Assembly (NCBI RefSeq): GCF_002909445.1
Contig: NZ_PPXC01000003.1
Location: forward strand, 186,001-250,000
Direction of reading: 5' to 3'
Length of the DNA: 64,000 nt
Origin: Arthrobacter glacialis
GTDB lineage: Bacteria; Actinomycetota; Actinomycetes; Actinomycetales; Micrococcaceae
Position 1 is the stretch's first letter. Every line of letters begins with the position of its first letter. Both the position numbers and the translations under genes were made by a program. This document shows positions 7,976 to 17,893 of this stretch, in pieces. The notes beneath the pieces were generated by a model, which did not search any database, had not been told where the DNA came from, and saw only the letters and a list, made by a program, of their open reading frames with translations.

Positions 7976-9349
7976 ATGATGCGTCACTCCATGAAAATCA
8001 AAGGACTCGGCGTCCTCGCCGTATTAGCAATGTTGGCCACGGGTTGTTCCGCCGAGACGGGCGGCAACGACGCAGTTGCCGCTGAGGGCCTCGGCACACC
8101 GTCGCCCGAACTGGCCCAGGCCGCGAAGGACTTCAAGGGACCGTTTACCTACTGGATAGGCTTGACCTTTCCGGAATCCAGCAACGACCTCGAAGCAGCC
8201 CGCATCAAGGCCTGGGGTGACAACCTGGGCATCGAGACCGAGATCGTCAAGGTCAACCAAAACGAGGTTGTCCAACAGACGTCCGGAGCCATCGAAGCCA
8301 AGTCACTGCCCAGCGCCATGACTGTCCCCTATGACTTGATGTCAACCATGTCCACGGGCGGTCAGCTCTCACCCGTCCCGGACGCCTACACAGCTGTGGG
8401 CGACGCCCACGGCGGCTGGCTGGACTCGATAGATGCCGCCACCAAGGCCACGAGCTTTGGCGATAAGATTTATGGCGTTCCCTTCGGATTCTTCGGCAAT
8501 GTGCTCTTCAGCCGCGCCGACGTGCTCAAGGAAAAGGGCTTTGACGCCCCGCCCAAGACCTGGGACGAGCTGCTCTCCCAGTCAAAGGCCGCCCAGGACC
8601 CGCCCAAGACCTTCGGCATGGGTTTTGCCCTCTCCAATGTCCTTGACGGAAACCTGACCACCTCCATGATGCAGTCCTTCGGCGGCCGCGTCGCCGATGA
8701 CGCCGGCAAGCAGTGCACCATCAACAGCCCCGAGACGGCAAACTTCCTGGGCTGGATCAAGGGCGCCTTCGACGACGGGCAGTTCCCGCCGTCGTCCGTC
8801 ACCTGGGATGGCGCAGGGGACAACAACTCCTTCACCTCCGGGGAATCGCTGTTCATTGTCAACACCGGCAGCGTCTACCAGTCGATGAAGAAGGACGATC
8901 CCGACCTCGCCGAGTCCAGCGCCTATTCAGCCCTTCCCGCCGGGCCCAAGGGCCAGGTTGCCCCGGTTGATCCGCGCTACCGGGTAGTTCCCACCAGCAC
9001 CTCCGACGCCGGCAAGACCCTCGCCCAAGACCTGTTCACGACCCTGGCCGATGACACCTACATGGCCGGATTCATGGAAAATGCCACCTACGGTCCCGTG
9101 CTGAAATCGCAGCTGGAATACCCCGTTTTCACCGACAGTCCTGTCCACGCTGGCTTGCTCGAACAGGCAGAAAAGGGCACCGCACCGGCATTCCCGGACA
9201 CCGCCAACGCCTCCTACTCCGACTACCAGAACGCCTTCTCCACCCCGAGGATGGTCCAGCGGGTAGTGGTGGATAAGATCTCCATCGACAAAGCCATGGC
9301 CGAAGCGCAGGCTTCCTGCCAGACAATTTACAACCAGCATGCAAGCTAA
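7976..9349 (+). CDS. Sugar ABC transporter substrate-binding lipoprotein (family 1)
   Basis: 457 residues from ATG 7976 (ATG 7979 is equally possible), with AAAGGA before it. The signal peptide has a lipobox ending LATGC, Cys24. The mature part has family-1 features: WIGLTFPESSNDLEAARIKAWGDNLGIE, then a YDLM...YGVPFGFFGNVLFSR ligand-cleft region and KTWDEL. It should capture a sugar or sugar acid outside the cell for the two permeases that follow. Its stop overlaps the first permease by 11 bp. No ATPase gene is in the operon, so a shared MsiK-type ATPase encoded elsewhere probably powers it. Confidence 0.9.
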   Translation: MMRHSMKIKGLGVLAVLAMLATGCSAETGGNDAVAAEGLGTPSPELAQAAKDFKGPFTYWIGLTFPESSNDLEAARIKAWGDNLGIETEIVKVNQNEVVQQTSGAIEAKSLPSAMTVPYDLMSTMSTGGQLSPVPDAYTAVGDAHGGWLDSIDAATKATSFGDKIYGVPFGFFGNVLFSRADVLKEKGFDAPPKTWDELLSQSKAAQDPPKTFGMGFALSNVLDGNLTTSMMQSFGGRVADDAGKQCTINSPETANFLGWIKGAFDDGQFPPSSVTWDGAGDNNSFTSGESLFIVNTGSVYQSMKKDDPDLAESSAYSALPAGPKGQVAPVDPRYRVVPTSTSDAGKTLAQDLFTTLADDTYMAGFMENATYGPVLKSQLEYPVFTDSPVHAGLLEQAEKGTAPAFPDTANASYSDYQNAFSTPRMVQRVVVDKISIDKAMAEAQASCQTIYNQHAS

Positions 9350-10289
9350 GATAGAACAAGCAGCGGCCGCTGCCGGAGCACACGCTCCGGCAGGGCCTGC
9401 GGGCGCGTCACGACGGAGCAAGGGCCGGCGGCCGTCAGCTATTGGCAAGGAAGCCCGGCTGGGTTTGCTGCTGGTCCTGCCTGCAGTAGCCGTCATCGTC
9501 ATCCTCATCGGATACCCCACCATTTCTTCGATCTGGTACAGCTTCACCGACCGAATGGTTGGCTCCCCCGGCACTTTCATCGGGCTGGCCAACTACACCC
9601 GGCTCGTCACCGACTCCGGATTCCTCTCAGCAGCGGCAAACCTTGTCCTCATTGTTGGCGTGTCACTGATTCTCAAGCTGGTCTTGGGCACAGTGGTGGC
9701 AGTGATCCTGAACCGGCCCATGCCGGGGCGCAATCTGTGGCGCCTGCTGGTCATGCTGCCGTGGGCGATGCCCGGATTCGTCGCCTTCATGGGCCTGCGC
9801 CTGATGTTTGAATCACCGTACGGTGCCATCAACGTGGCCCTGGAAACCTTTACCAGCCCCATCCCGTTCCTCAGCGACCCCGAATGGGCACGTGTTTCAG
9901 TGGTACTGGCAACGGTATGGCGCGGCTTCCCGTTCTGGGCCATCTCCATCCTGGCCGCCCTGCAAACCATTCCCAAGGAACTGTATGAAGCAGCCCGCAT
10001 GGATGGCGCCTCAGCCTGGCAGCAGTTCGTCCACATCACGGTCCCGCAAATTCGCTCCACAGTTGCCGTGGTGGCGGTCATCTCCGCCATCTGGACTGCC
10101 AACGGCTTTGAAAACATTTGGCTCATGACCCAGGGCGGACCGTCCACCACCACCATGACCTTCCCGGTCCTGTCATTCCTGAGCCTGCAGAGCCGCCAAC
10201 TGGGACAAGCCGCAGCCTACGCCGTGGTGATACTCCCGGTCATGGCGTTGTTCATCATGTTGCTCAGCCGCCGAAAGAAGGAGATCTGA
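9339..10289 (+). CDS. Sugar ABC transporter permease 1 (MalF type)
   Basis: 316 residues. An unusual ~35-residue Ala/Gly/Arg-rich cytoplasmic N-terminus precedes six membrane helices (first near 40-62, IGYPTISSIWYSF). The EAA loop that docks the ATPase is present: LYEAARMDGASAWQQFVHITVP. The start ATG lies inside the end of the binding-protein gene, 11 bp overlap. Works with the second permease to move the ligand across the membrane. Confidence 0.92.
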   Translation: MQAKIEQAAAAAGAHAPAGPAGASRRSKGRRPSAIGKEARLGLLLVLPAVAVIVILIGYPTISSIWYSFTDRMVGSPGTFIGLANYTRLVTDSGFLSAAANLVLIVGVSLILKLVLGTVVAVILNRPMPGRNLWRLLVMLPWAMPGFVAFMGLRLMFESPYGAINVALETFTSPIPFLSDPEWARVSVVLATVWRGFPFWAISILAALQTIPKELYEAARMDGASAWQQFVHITVPQIRSTVAVVAVISAIWTANGFENIWLMTQGGPSTTTMTFPVLSFLSLQSRQLGQAAAYAVVILPVMALFIMLLSRRKKEI

Positions 10290-11110
10290 TGCAAAAGCAG
10301 GGCCGACTGACAACCATTCTTGGCATGGCGTTTCTTGCCCTCCTGGTGGTGCCGCCTGTCTACTACATGATCATCGTCTCGCTGAAGCCGCGCTCGGCGA
10401 TCTACCGGACGCCGTCGTGGCTGCCCGATCGCACGAGCCTGGACAACTACGTCAAGGTGCTGGTCAACGACAAGTTCCTGGTGAACATTGGCAACAGCCT
10501 CATCGTTGCCCTGGCCACCACTTTGCTGGCCATGATTCTCGGTGTGCTGGCTGCCTATGCCATTGCCCGGTTCAAGTTTCCGGGCCGAAATGCGGCCAGC
10601 CAGCTGATCTTGATGAGCTACCTGACCCCCATGGTTCTGCTGTTCATCCCGCTCAGCGTGGTGGTGGGCAACTTGGGTCTGGCCGACACCTTGTCCGGTT
10701 TGGTGCTGGTTTACCTGACGTTTGCCGTTCCACTGTGCACGTGGCTGATTCTGGGCCACTTCAGGGACTTCCCGCAGGACCTGGAGGAAGCCGCGTCGCT
10801 GGACGGGGCATCCAAAATGCGCACACTTGTCAGCATCCTGCTGCCTGTCTCCGCACCGGCCCTGGCCACGGCAGCATCGTTGGCCTTCATGATGGCGTGG
10901 GGCGAGCTCTTCCTGGCGCTGACATTTGTCAAAGGCCAGGGCGTCATGACGGCCCCGGTTGCACTGCAGCATATGAGCACCGGCGACGTCCAGCAATACG
11001 GGCCCATCATGGCCGGAGCCGTACTTTCGGCCATCCCCGTGTTGGTTGTCTACTACATTTCCCAGCGCTGGGTTGTTCAGGGCGCAGCAGAGGGCGCCTT
11101 CAAGGGCTAG
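10289..11110 (+). CDS. Sugar ABC transporter permease 2 (MalG type)
   Basis: 273 residues. The start ATG shares one base with the previous stop (TGATG) and follows AAGGAG at good distance, so the longer frame upstream is rejected. Six helices, with the EAA loop [23 protein letters not shown] near residue 170-195. It forms the heterodimeric membrane pore with the MalF-type permease upstream. The gene is followed after 73 bp by the mannonate dehydratase. Confidence 0.92.
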   Translation: MQKQGRLTTILGMAFLALLVVPPVYYMIIVSLKPRSAIYRTPSWLPDRTSLDNYVKVLVNDKFLVNIGNSLIVALATTLLAMILGVLAAYAIARFKFPGRNAASQLILMSYLTPMVLLFIPLSVVVGNLGLADTLSGLVLVYLTFAVPLCTWLILGHFRDFPQDLEEAASLDGASKMRTLVSILLPVSAPALATAASLAFMMAWGELFLALTFVKGQGVMTAPVALQHMSTGDVQQYGPIMAGAVLSAIPVLVVYYISQRWVVQGAAEGAFKG

Positions 11111-11183
11111 TTCCAGCAATCCCACGGCGAGGGGTCAGCCTTTTGGCCGGCTCCTCGCCACTCTTAACCCAAAGGAGTTTGTT

Positions 11184-12410
11184 TTGACCATTCGTACAGC
11201 CGAGGTGCTGGTTACCAGTCCCGGACGCAACTTTGTCACCTTGCGCATCACCACCGACGACGGTGTGGTGGGACTTGGCGATGCCACAGTGAACGGGCGC
11301 GAACTCGCCACCGTGGCCTATCTCAAGGAGCACGTTGTGCCGCTGCTCATTGGCAAGGACGAACACAACATCGAGGACATGTGGCAGTTCCTCTACCGCG
11401 GCGCGTACTGGCGCCGCGGCCCCATCACCATGGCCGCGATTGCCGCCGTCGACGTGGCATTGTGGGACATCAAGGCCAAGATCGCCAGCCTCCCCCTCTA
11501 CCAGCTCCTCGGCGGCGCGTCCCGCATCGGGGCCCTGGCTTATGGCCATGCCTCCGGCTCAGACACCGAGTCCTTGTTCACCTCCATCCGCAACCACCTG
11601 GACCAGGGATTCAAGGCCATTCGCGTCCAGACCGGCGTCCCGGGCCTGGGCCAGATCTATGGCGTCGCCGGCGACCAGCGTCCGGGGGAACGCTATGACT
11701 ACGAACCGGCCAAACGCCTTCCGCTGCCGGCGGAGGAAACCTGGGACACCCGCGCGTACCTGCGCCACGTCCCCACGGTGTTCGCTGCAGTGCGTAAAGA
11801 GTTTGGGCCGGAACTAATCCTGCTCCATGACGGACACCACCGCATGACCCCCAACCAGGCGGCCTCATTGGGCAAGTCGTTGGAACCGTATGACTTGTTC
11901 TGGCTGGAGGACTGCACACCCGGCGAGAACCAGGAGGGGTTGCGCCGGGTTCGCTCCCAAACCACAACGCCGCTGGCCATTGGCGAGGTCTTCAACACCG
12001 TCCACGACTACCAGACGCTGATCACCGAACAGCTCATCGACTACGTTCGCTCGGCGGTGACCCACACCGGCGGGATCAGCGCACTGCGCAAGATCATGGA
12101 CTTCGCCGCGATCTACCAGATCAAGTCAGGCTTCCACGGCCCCACCGACATTTCCCCTGTGGGCCAGGCTGCCCAGCTCCACTTGGGCATGGCCATCCAC
12201 AACTTTGGCATCCAGGAGTACATGAAGCACTCCGCCGAAACCCTGGAAGTGTTCCAGACCAGCTACACCTTCACCGACGGCCTGCTGCACCCTGGCAACA
12301 ACCCGGGACTCGGCGTTGACTACAACGACGAATTGGCCAACACGTTCGATTACACACCGGCGTACTTGCCCGTCAACCGTTTGCTGGACGGAACAGTCCA
12401 CGACTGGTAA
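11184..12410 (+). CDS. manD: D-mannonate dehydratase, enolase superfamily (ManD), first copy
   Basis: 408 residues from TTG 11184, chosen because AAAGGAG lies six bases before it and the N-terminus ([21 protein letters not shown]) then aligns with the second copy; longer upstream frames overlap the permease. ManD signatures: [33 protein letters not shown] with metal ligand Asp216 and catalytic His218, [11 protein letters not shown], and [11 protein letters not shown]. The enzyme dehydrates D-mannonate to 2-keto-3-deoxygluconate; some family members also act slowly on D-gluconate. Last gene of the dehydrogenase-transporter operon, ending at a strong terminator. It is clearly paralogous to the copy at 14827-16056. 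Confidence 0.93.
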   Translation: MTIRTAEVLVTSPGRNFVTLRITTDDGVVGLGDATVNGRELATVAYLKEHVVPLLIGKDEHNIEDMWQFLYRGAYWRRGPITMAAIAAVDVALWDIKAKIASLPLYQLLGGASRIGALAYGHASGSDTESLFTSIRNHLDQGFKAIRVQTGVPGLGQIYGVAGDQRPGERYDYEPAKRLPLPAEETWDTRAYLRHVPTVFAAVRKEFGPELILLHDGHHRMTPNQAASLGKSLEPYDLFWLEDCTPGENQEGLRRVRSQTTTPLAIGEVFNTVHDYQTLITEQLIDYVRSAVTHTGGISALRKIMDFAAIYQIKSGFHGPTDISPVGQAAQLHLGMAIHNFGIQEYMKHSAETLEVFQTSYTFTDGLLHPGNNPGLGVDYNDELANTFDYTPAYLPVNRLLDGTVHDW

Positions 12411-12414
12411 CAGG

Positions 12415-12470
12415 CAAAAAAGCAGGCCGCCTGCCACTCGGGAAACCGGATGGCAGGCGGCCTGCTTTTT
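12415..12470. terminator. Strong bidirectional intrinsic terminator
   Basis: A 16-bp perfect stem (12421-12436 with 12451-12466) carries A-rich sequence on its left and TTTTT on its right. It can end the plus-strand manD operon and the minus-strand operon that ends with the GH3 gene. Confidence 0.95.
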
Positions 12471-12526
12471 CTCACGCCTGGGCGAGCCTGCACGACGGCG
12501 GTGGGCCGGCGCCGTCGTGCAGGGTT

Positions 12527-14272
12527 CTAGAGCCGGGTGTCGAAGGAATTGCAGAACACGTTCTCGTTGAACGTGCCCTGGAACTCGGAGAGGCCCTGGA
12601 TCTTCTCCACTGTCACCCGGATGGCTTCGCGGGTGTCGGCGTGGGCGTGGATGGCGGTCTTGACCATCGGCACGTCGATCAGGTGGTTGGGCTGGTTGAG
12701 CGAGACAAACACGGTGGGCACCTCGGTGACGTACCACGGGATCTCCGCGGCCATCGGGGTGGACCACTTGATCCGAATGGCCGCTTCCTGGGCAAATCCC
12801 TTCACATTGGCGAACACGAAGGCGGCGTCGTACTTCTCCGGGTAATCCGCAGTGCCCTCCTCGGAGATGACTGACATGAAGTTCACGCCCTCCTCCCCGG
12901 CCGCCTTGCGCTGGTCGGCGGTCTTGAAGATGTGAACTTCAAAACCCACCCGCTCCAGTTCCTCGGCCACCACATCCAGGTAGCCCAGCGGGTCCGCCAT
13001 GGTGAAGTCCGAACCGCCGGAAATCCCGTACAGGCGGATCTTCTTGTGCGTGTCCGGGGTCAGCGGCAGGTTGCTTTGAGTGTCCTTGACCAAGGTGACT
13101 GTCTTGTCGGCGATCTCGGCGGCTATGGCCCGGTGCTCGGCGGAACCGATCACGGACAGCGCCTCCACCGGCGGGACCAGGGATCCACGGTCCTTGACAT
13201 GCAAACCCAGGGACGCCTTCAGGGCCAGGATGCGGCGCAGCGCGTCCGTCAGCCGTTCCTCGGTGATGACGCCGTTGCGGTAGCCATCGAGCATGAAGCC
13301 AAAGTCTTCTTCCGGGTTGCGGAAGAACAAGAACATGTCGCAACCTGCGGCGATGGCCGCAGGCACCTGATCGCGGCGCTTCATGGCCTGCGTCATGCCG
13401 ATCATCTGGGAGGCGTCGGTGAGGATCAGGCCGTTGAAGCCCAGCTCGCCGCGCAGCAGGCCACCGAGCAATTCCGGGGCCAGCGTGGCGGGCAGGATGT
13501 CCGCGTCGGCCAGGCCGGGCAGGAAGCGCCGGGAGAGTTCCGGCGCACCAATGTGACCGATCATGATCGACTGCACGCCGTGCCCGATCATCTCGCGGTA
13601 CACGTGCCCGTACGTTTTGTTCCACTCCTCATAGCCGAGGGTGTTGTAGGAGGTGACCACATGCTGGTCGCGCTCGTCGATGCCGTCGCCCGGGAAGTGC
13701 TTCATGGCGCACGCGGTGGCTGACTCGCTGATGCCGTCGAAGTACTCCTTGGCCCGCTCAACCACCACCTCGGGCGTGTTGCCGAAGGAGCGGGTTGAGA
13801 TAACTGTGTTGCGCCAGTTGTAGTGGATGTCCACGATCGGCGCGAACGCCCAGTTGCAGCCCAAGGCGGCCGTTTCAACACCGGCCACCTGGCCCATCTG
13901 GCGGGCAATGGTCTTGTCCGGGTGCGAGCCTGCCTGCAGGTGGGTGGACACGAAGGTGCCGTCATCGCAGCTGCCGGCGCCGCCCATTTCCGGGTTGGAG
14001 GCGATCAGCAGCGGGATTTTCGACTTCGACTGTGCGTGGCGGATATGTTCCTGCACAGCACCGGAGGGCCCCGGCCGGTAGCGCATGCCGCCCACGTGGA
14101 AGTTCTCCAGCACCTCATCGAGGTACTCGGGGGCGTAACTGTTGTTGTGGTTGATGAACAGCTGGCCGATCTTTTCCTCGAGCGTCATCGACCCAATCGT
14201 CGACTCCACCCATGCCACGCCGGCGTCGTCCAAATTGAACGGGGCGCTGCGCATATCCACTGCGTAGGTCAT
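12527..14272 (-). CDS. Glycoside hydrolase family 3 enzyme (NagZ/beta-glucosidase-like)
   Basis: 581 residues, no signal peptide, so cytoplasmic. The GH3 barrel holds KHFPGDG (His192) followed by the D-Q-H version of the NagZ acid-base dyad (ERDQHVV), and the nucleophile Asp286 in GLILTDASQM. The remaining ~230 residues form a GH3 C-terminal alpha/beta domain (VTLVKDTQSNLPL onward). Cytoplasmic GH3 enzymes hydrolyse or phosphorolyse beta-linked sugars. As the last gene of the symporter-manD-gntK operon it probably releases a uronic or aldonic sugar from an imported glycoside. TCAGGAGAAGCA gives a good ribosome site. Substrate is inferred. Confidence 0.88.
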   Translation of the reverse strand: MTYAVDMRSAPFNLDDAGVAWVESTIGSMTLEEKIGQLFINHNNSYAPEYLDEVLENFHVGGMRYRPGPSGAVQEHIRHAQSKSKIPLLIASNPEMGGAGSCDDGTFVSTHLQAGSHPDKTIARQMGQVAGVETAALGCNWAFAPIVDIHYNWRNTVISTRSFGNTPEVVVERAKEYFDGISESATACAMKHFPGDGIDERDQHVVTSYNTLGYEEWNKTYGHVYREMIGHGVQSIMIGHIGAPELSRRFLPGLADADILPATLAPELLGGLLRGELGFNGLILTDASQMIGMTQAMKRRDQVPAAIAAGCDMFLFFRNPEEDFGFMLDGYRNGVITEERLTDALRRILALKASLGLHVKDRGSLVPPVEALSVIGSAEHRAIAAEIADKTVTLVKDTQSNLPLTPDTHKKIRLYGISGGSDFTMADPLGYLDVVAEELERVGFEVHIFKTADQRKAAGEEGVNFMSVISEEGTADYPEKYDAAFVFANVKGFAQEAAIRIKWSTPMAAEIPWYVTEVPTVFVSLNQPNHLIDVPMVKTAIHAHADTREAIRVTVEKIQGLSEFQGTFNENVFCNSFDTRL

Positions 14273-14308
14273 TGCTTCTCCTGACGTCGTGCTTTGAATT
14301 CTGTGTCT

Positions 14309-14830
14309 TTAGGTAGTTTGTTGCAGACGTACGACGGCGTCACTCACCAAGGCCGGGACCGGCGCCGAAATGTCAATCACCACGGCACGCTCGTCTGCTT
14401 CCAGCGGTTCCAGCGTAGCCAGCTGCGATTCCAGCAGCGCCGCCGGCATGAAATGGCCCGAACGGCCCTCAAGGCGGGAACCCAGCACCTCCCGAGTGCC
14501 GTCCAGATGCAGAAACACCGCCCCGGGCGCCTGGCTCCTGATCGTGTCCCGGTAACTGCGCTTCAGTGCCGAGCAGGCCACCACCAGTCCGTTGGCGGAG
14601 CCAGCCAGCTCCGCACCGACGATCTCCAACCAGGGTGCGCGGTCGCCGTCGTTCAGGGGTGTGCCGGCAGCCATCTTGGCGATGTTCTCCACCGGGTGCA
14701 GGGAGTCCCCGTCCATGAACGGCAGGCCGAGCTCGTGCGCCACCAGGGCGCCGATCGTCGTCTTGCCGCAGCCGGAGACTCCCATCACCACGATGTGCTG
14801 CGGTGCTGCTGTTGTTGAGGCGTCGGTCAC
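14309..14830 (-). CDS. gntK: Gluconokinase-family kinase, second copy
   Basis: 173 residues. The P-loop is GVSGCGKTT (Cys and Thr differ from copy 1), with [37 protein letters not shown] and [10 protein letters not shown]. Its start overlaps the end of manD copy 2 by 4 bp, so expression is coupled to mannonate dehydratase. That is puzzling if it only makes 6-phosphogluconate, since the product of ManD is 2-keto-3-deoxygluconate. Either gluconate arises in the same pathway or the enzyme has shifted towards KDG; sequence cannot decide. Confidence 0.87.
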   Translation of the reverse strand: MTDASTTAAPQHIVVMGVSGCGKTTIGALVAHELGLPFMDGDSLHPVENIAKMAAGTPLNDGDRAPWLEIVGAELAGSANGLVVACSALKRSYRDTIRSQAPGAVFLHLDGTREVLGSRLEGRSGHFMPAALLESQLATLEPLEADERAVVIDISAPVPALVSDAVVRLQQTT

Positions 14831-16056
14831 CAGTCGTGGACCGTTCCGTCAACCAGGCGGTTGTACGGCAAGTAGGCCTGCTGGTACGGGAACGCCGCAG
14901 CGGCTTCCTCGTTGAATTCGACGCCGATGCCGGGGGCGTCGCCGGGGTGCAGGTAGCCGTCCTTGAAGGTCATGGACTGCGAGAAGACTTCGTTGGTCGC
15001 ATCCGAGTGCTGCATGTACTCCTGGATGCCGTAGTTGTGGATGGCCAGGCCCACGTGCAGCTGGGCGGCGAAACCGATCGGGGAAATGTCGGTGGGACCG
15101 TGGAAGCCGGACTTGATCTGGTACTGGGCGGCGAAGTCCATGACCTTCTTCAACGGCGAGATACCGCCGAAGTGGGTGGAGGCGGCGCGCACGTAGTCAA
15201 TGAGCTGTTCCTTGATGATGGTCTGGTAGTCATAGACCGTGTTGAAGATTTCACCAATGGCCAGCGGGGTGGTGGTGTGCTGGCGCACCAGGCGCAGTGC
15301 CTCCTGGTTTTCCGCCGGGGTGCAGTCCTCCAACCAGTACAGGTCATACGGTTCCAGGGACTTGCCCAGCTTGGCTGCCTGGATGGGGGTCATGCGGTGG
15401 TGTCCGTCATGCAGCAGCGGGATTTCCGGGCCAAACTCGTTGCGGACCGCCTCAAAGACTGTGGGCAGGTGGCGCAGGTAGGCGCGGGTGTCCCAGTCCT
15501 CTTCCTGCGGGTGGGCGCCGCGGCCGGCGGGCTCGTAGTCGTAGCGTTCACCGGAAGCCTGCGCCTGAGCCGCAACGCCGTACACGGCCTTGATGCCGGG
15601 GATGGCTGTCTGGATGCGGATGGACTTGTAGCCCAGTTCCAGGTGCTCACGCACGGAGTCGAAGAGCTGGGGAATGTCGGCACCGGAGGCGTGGCCGTAG
15701 GCACGCAGGCCGTTGCGTGAAGCACCGCCGAGCAGCTGGTAGACCGGCATGCCGGCAAGCTTGCCCTTGATGTCCCACAGTGCCATGTCCACGGCGGCAA
15801 TCGCGGCCATGGTGACCGGGCCGCGGCGCCAGTAGGAGCTGCGGTACAGGAACTGCCAGGTGTCCTCAATCCGGTGCGGGTCCTTGCCAATCAGCAGCTG
15901 GGCAACGTGCTCCTTCAGGTATGCTGCAACGGCCAGTTCGCGGCCGTTGAGGGTGGCATCACCAATGCCCACAACACCCTCATCGGTGGTGACCTTCAAG
16001 GTGACAAAGTTGCGGCTGGGGCTGGTGACAAATACTTCTGCGGAGATGATTTTCAC
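14827..16056 (-). CDS. manD: D-mannonate dehydratase (ManD), second copy
   Basis: 409 residues from GTG 16056, with AAGGA eight bases before. The signatures are the same as copy 1: [59 protein letters not shown] and the C-terminal [14 protein letters not shown]. Metal and acid/base residues are intact. It acts after UxaC and UxuB (encoded just upstream on the same strand) and turns D-mannonate into 2-keto-3-deoxygluconate. It lies between the symporter gene (71 bp upstream) and the overlapping gluconokinase gene. This copy fits the glucuronate pathway best; the other belongs to the idonate-type operon. Confidence 0.94.
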   Translation of the reverse strand: MKIISAEVFVTSPSRNFVTLKVTTDEGVVGIGDATLNGRELAVAAYLKEHVAQLLIGKDPHRIEDTWQFLYRSSYWRRGPVTMAAIAAVDMALWDIKGKLAGMPVYQLLGGASRNGLRAYGHASGADIPQLFDSVREHLELGYKSIRIQTAIPGIKAVYGVAAQAQASGERYDYEPAGRGAHPQEEDWDTRAYLRHLPTVFEAVRNEFGPEIPLLHDGHHRMTPIQAAKLGKSLEPYDLYWLEDCTPAENQEALRLVRQHTTTPLAIGEIFNTVYDYQTIIKEQLIDYVRAASTHFGGISPLKKVMDFAAQYQIKSGFHGPTDISPIGFAAQLHVGLAIHNYGIQEYMQHSDATNEVFSQSMTFKDGYLHPGDAPGIGVEFNEEAAAAFPYQQAYLPYNRLVDGTVHDW

Positions 16057-16127
16057 GAAAGGAGTCCTTCCAAAATGGATTGATAAGGGCGAATTGCGGG
16101 TGTTGCAGGAGGAGAATTTCTTTGTCG

Positions 16128-17555
16128 CTACGAGTTTTCGTCGGTATCCCGCTGATCAAGGGCGGCTGCGAGGCGCGCAGCCCTGCGAGCTGAAATGTCG
16201 GCGACGATTTCCTTGTGCTTGGCATCCGTCAGGGGGTAGATAACCATGACGAGCAGCGCCAGGAGCGCGAATACCATCGGCAGCAGGCCGGCACCGGCGC
16301 GGATGCCCAGGATTGCCTGCTCTGTTTGCTGGGCGGCACCGGCGGTGTAACCACCCCAGGCGAGAGCGAAGGCGGCTAGCGCGCCACCAACGGCCTGGCC
16401 GGTCTTGCGGGTGAAGGAGAACAACGCATACGTGATTCCTTCGGTGCGGATGCCTGTCTTCCACTCGCCGTATTCAACGGTGTCAGCTTCGAGGGCCCAT
16501 ACCAGCATGCTGACCAGCAGCAGGCCCACCTGCGTGATGATGACGCCGGTGAAGGCAAGCCAGACCATGGAGCTGGGTGCGAGGAACACGGTGATTCCAC
16601 CGATGGCCATGAACAGTGCGCCACCCATGTAGATGTTCTTCTTGCCGGCGGCCCGCACCAGTCGCGGCAGGATGGCTGCCATGCCAAAGGTGAGGAAGAT
16701 GTTGATGATGGACATCACAGCATAGAGGCCCAGATTGTGCAGAACGTCGCGGAAGTAGTAGATCTGGACAGTACCAAGAGCCAGCTGGCCGGTCAGGAAC
16801 AGGAAGGAGCTGATGCACAGCAGCAACAGGGGCTTGTTGCCCTTGAGCGTGGCGATGCTCTGCTTCATCGAAACCTTGGAGACCTCTCGGACCACGCGTT
16901 CCTTGGTGGTGAAAACAGTGAACATGTACAGCCCGGTGCCCACGACGGCGAAGATGATGGTCAAGGTGGTGAACAGCGGCTGCAAGTTCTCCCCGCCCTT
17001 CATCAGCGGGGCGATGAAGATGCCCAGGAAGGAGCCGACCGCGACGGCGCCGATGGTGCGGGCGCTGGCCAACTTGGCGCGTTCACCGGAATTTTGGGTC
17101 ATGGCCCCGGCGAGAGATCCGTAGGGGATGTTGACGAAGCTGTAAGCCAGGCCAAGCAGTGCGTAGCTGAGGTAGGCCCACAGCAACATGCCCGATTCCC
17201 CGATCTGGGGGATGGAGAAGGTGGCAACGCTGAGCAGCAGCAGCGGCACGGACCCGAACATGATGTAGGGGCGGAACTTGCCGAGCTTCTTGTGATAAGT
17301 CTTGTCCACCATGCGTCCGGCGAAGATGTCCGCGAAGGCGTCAAAGATTCGCACCACGAGCAGCAGGGTGCCGGCTGCGGCTGCGCTGATGCCTGCTACG
17401 TCTGTGTAGTAGAGCAACAAGAACATGGTGGCCGTGGTGAAGGCGAGGTTGTTGGCGGCGTCACCGGCGCCGTACCCCAAAACGCTGATCTTGGACAGCA
17501 CGCCCGTGGCCGGCGCTTCCGCGCTCTGGCTGGATTGCTTTTGTGTCATGGTCAA
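16128..17555 (-). CDS. GPH-family sugar:cation symporter (glucuronide carrier type)
   Basis: 475 residues from TTG 17555 (MTMTQKQ), placed six bases after AAAGGAG; the ATG at 17549 is the alternative and the longer open frame is rejected. Twelve membrane helices. The first block is [33 protein letters not shown] and the loop has GRMVDKT, both typical of the glycoside-pentoside-hexuronide family (UidB, XynB/YicJ-like). It also has [18 protein letters not shown], the conserved late loop of the family. It should import a glucuronide or related glycoside with Na+ or H+. First gene of symporter-manD-gntK-GH3, behind a LacI-type operator. Confidence 0.9.
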   Translation of the reverse strand: MTMTQKQSSQSAEAPATGVLSKISVLGYGAGDAANNLAFTTATMFLLLYYTDVAGISAAAAGTLLLVVRIFDAFADIFAGRMVDKTYHKKLGKFRPYIMFGSVPLLLLSVATFSIPQIGESGMLLWAYLSYALLGLAYSFVNIPYGSLAGAMTQNSGERAKLASARTIGAVAVGSFLGIFIAPLMKGGENLQPLFTTLTIIFAVVGTGLYMFTVFTTKERVVREVSKVSMKQSIATLKGNKPLLLLCISSFLFLTGQLALGTVQIYYFRDVLHNLGLYAVMSIINIFLTFGMAAILPRLVRAAGKKNIYMGGALFMAIGGITVFLAPSSMVWLAFTGVIITQVGLLLVSMLVWALEADTVEYGEWKTGIRTEGITYALFSFTRKTGQAVGGALAAFALAWGGYTAGAAQQTEQAILGIRAGAGLLPMVFALLALLVMVIYPLTDAKHKEIVADISARRAARLAAALDQRDTDENS

Positions 17556-17712
17556 TGCGGGCTCCTTTACCCAAATCCTGCGCAGGTGTGCTGCGCCGGA
17601 CAATTCCCATTTCGCCGGTCCCAGATGGCCCTTCGGTGGACCGCTGCGGGGCCATCCCCGCGGGGGTGCCTGCCGCAGCTTGTACGCCGGCGTGTGAGCT
17701 GTATTACCCACC

Positions 17713-17751
17713 AGTTAACCAGCTAAGACAACAAATGGCAACCGCTTGCCA
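17713..17751 (-). promoter_or_regulatory. LacI-type operator with promoter of the symporter operon
   Basis: TGGCAACCGCTTGCCA (17736-17751) is an 8+8 palindrome with one mismatch. On the minus strand its end provides TTGCCA (17741-17736) as -35, and TTAACT (17718-17713) follows after 17 bp as a weak -10. Binding would mask the -35 box. Confidence 0.7.
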
Positions 17752-17810
17752 ACATTTTCTTTAATTTCTCATATCCCCTCCGCGCCGCCACCACCCCATC
17801 CCCTTAAGCC

Positions 17811-17865
17811 GAACGGGCAGTAGTTGTTGATGTTGGGCGAGAACATCAACAACTACTGCCCGTTC
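17811..17865. repeat. Long hairpin repeat, family A, copy 1
   Basis: Left arm 17811-17834 (starts GAACGGGCAGTAGTTG), 7-base loop GGGCGAG, right arm 17842-17865; 24 bp perfectly paired. The same arms recur at 33084 and 39507. It lies 28 bp after the uxuB stop codon and could act as its transcription end, although no T-run follows on that strand. Confidence 0.95.
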
Positions 17866-17893
17866 ACGGTGGCTTGAAGCGGCTTGCTGGAAG

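Noticed and set aside
6846-7976. 376-codon minus-strand frame opposite the idonate-type dehydrogenase
   Set aside because: The plus-strand gene has all zinc and nucleotide motifs; the antisense frame has none and overlaps it completely.
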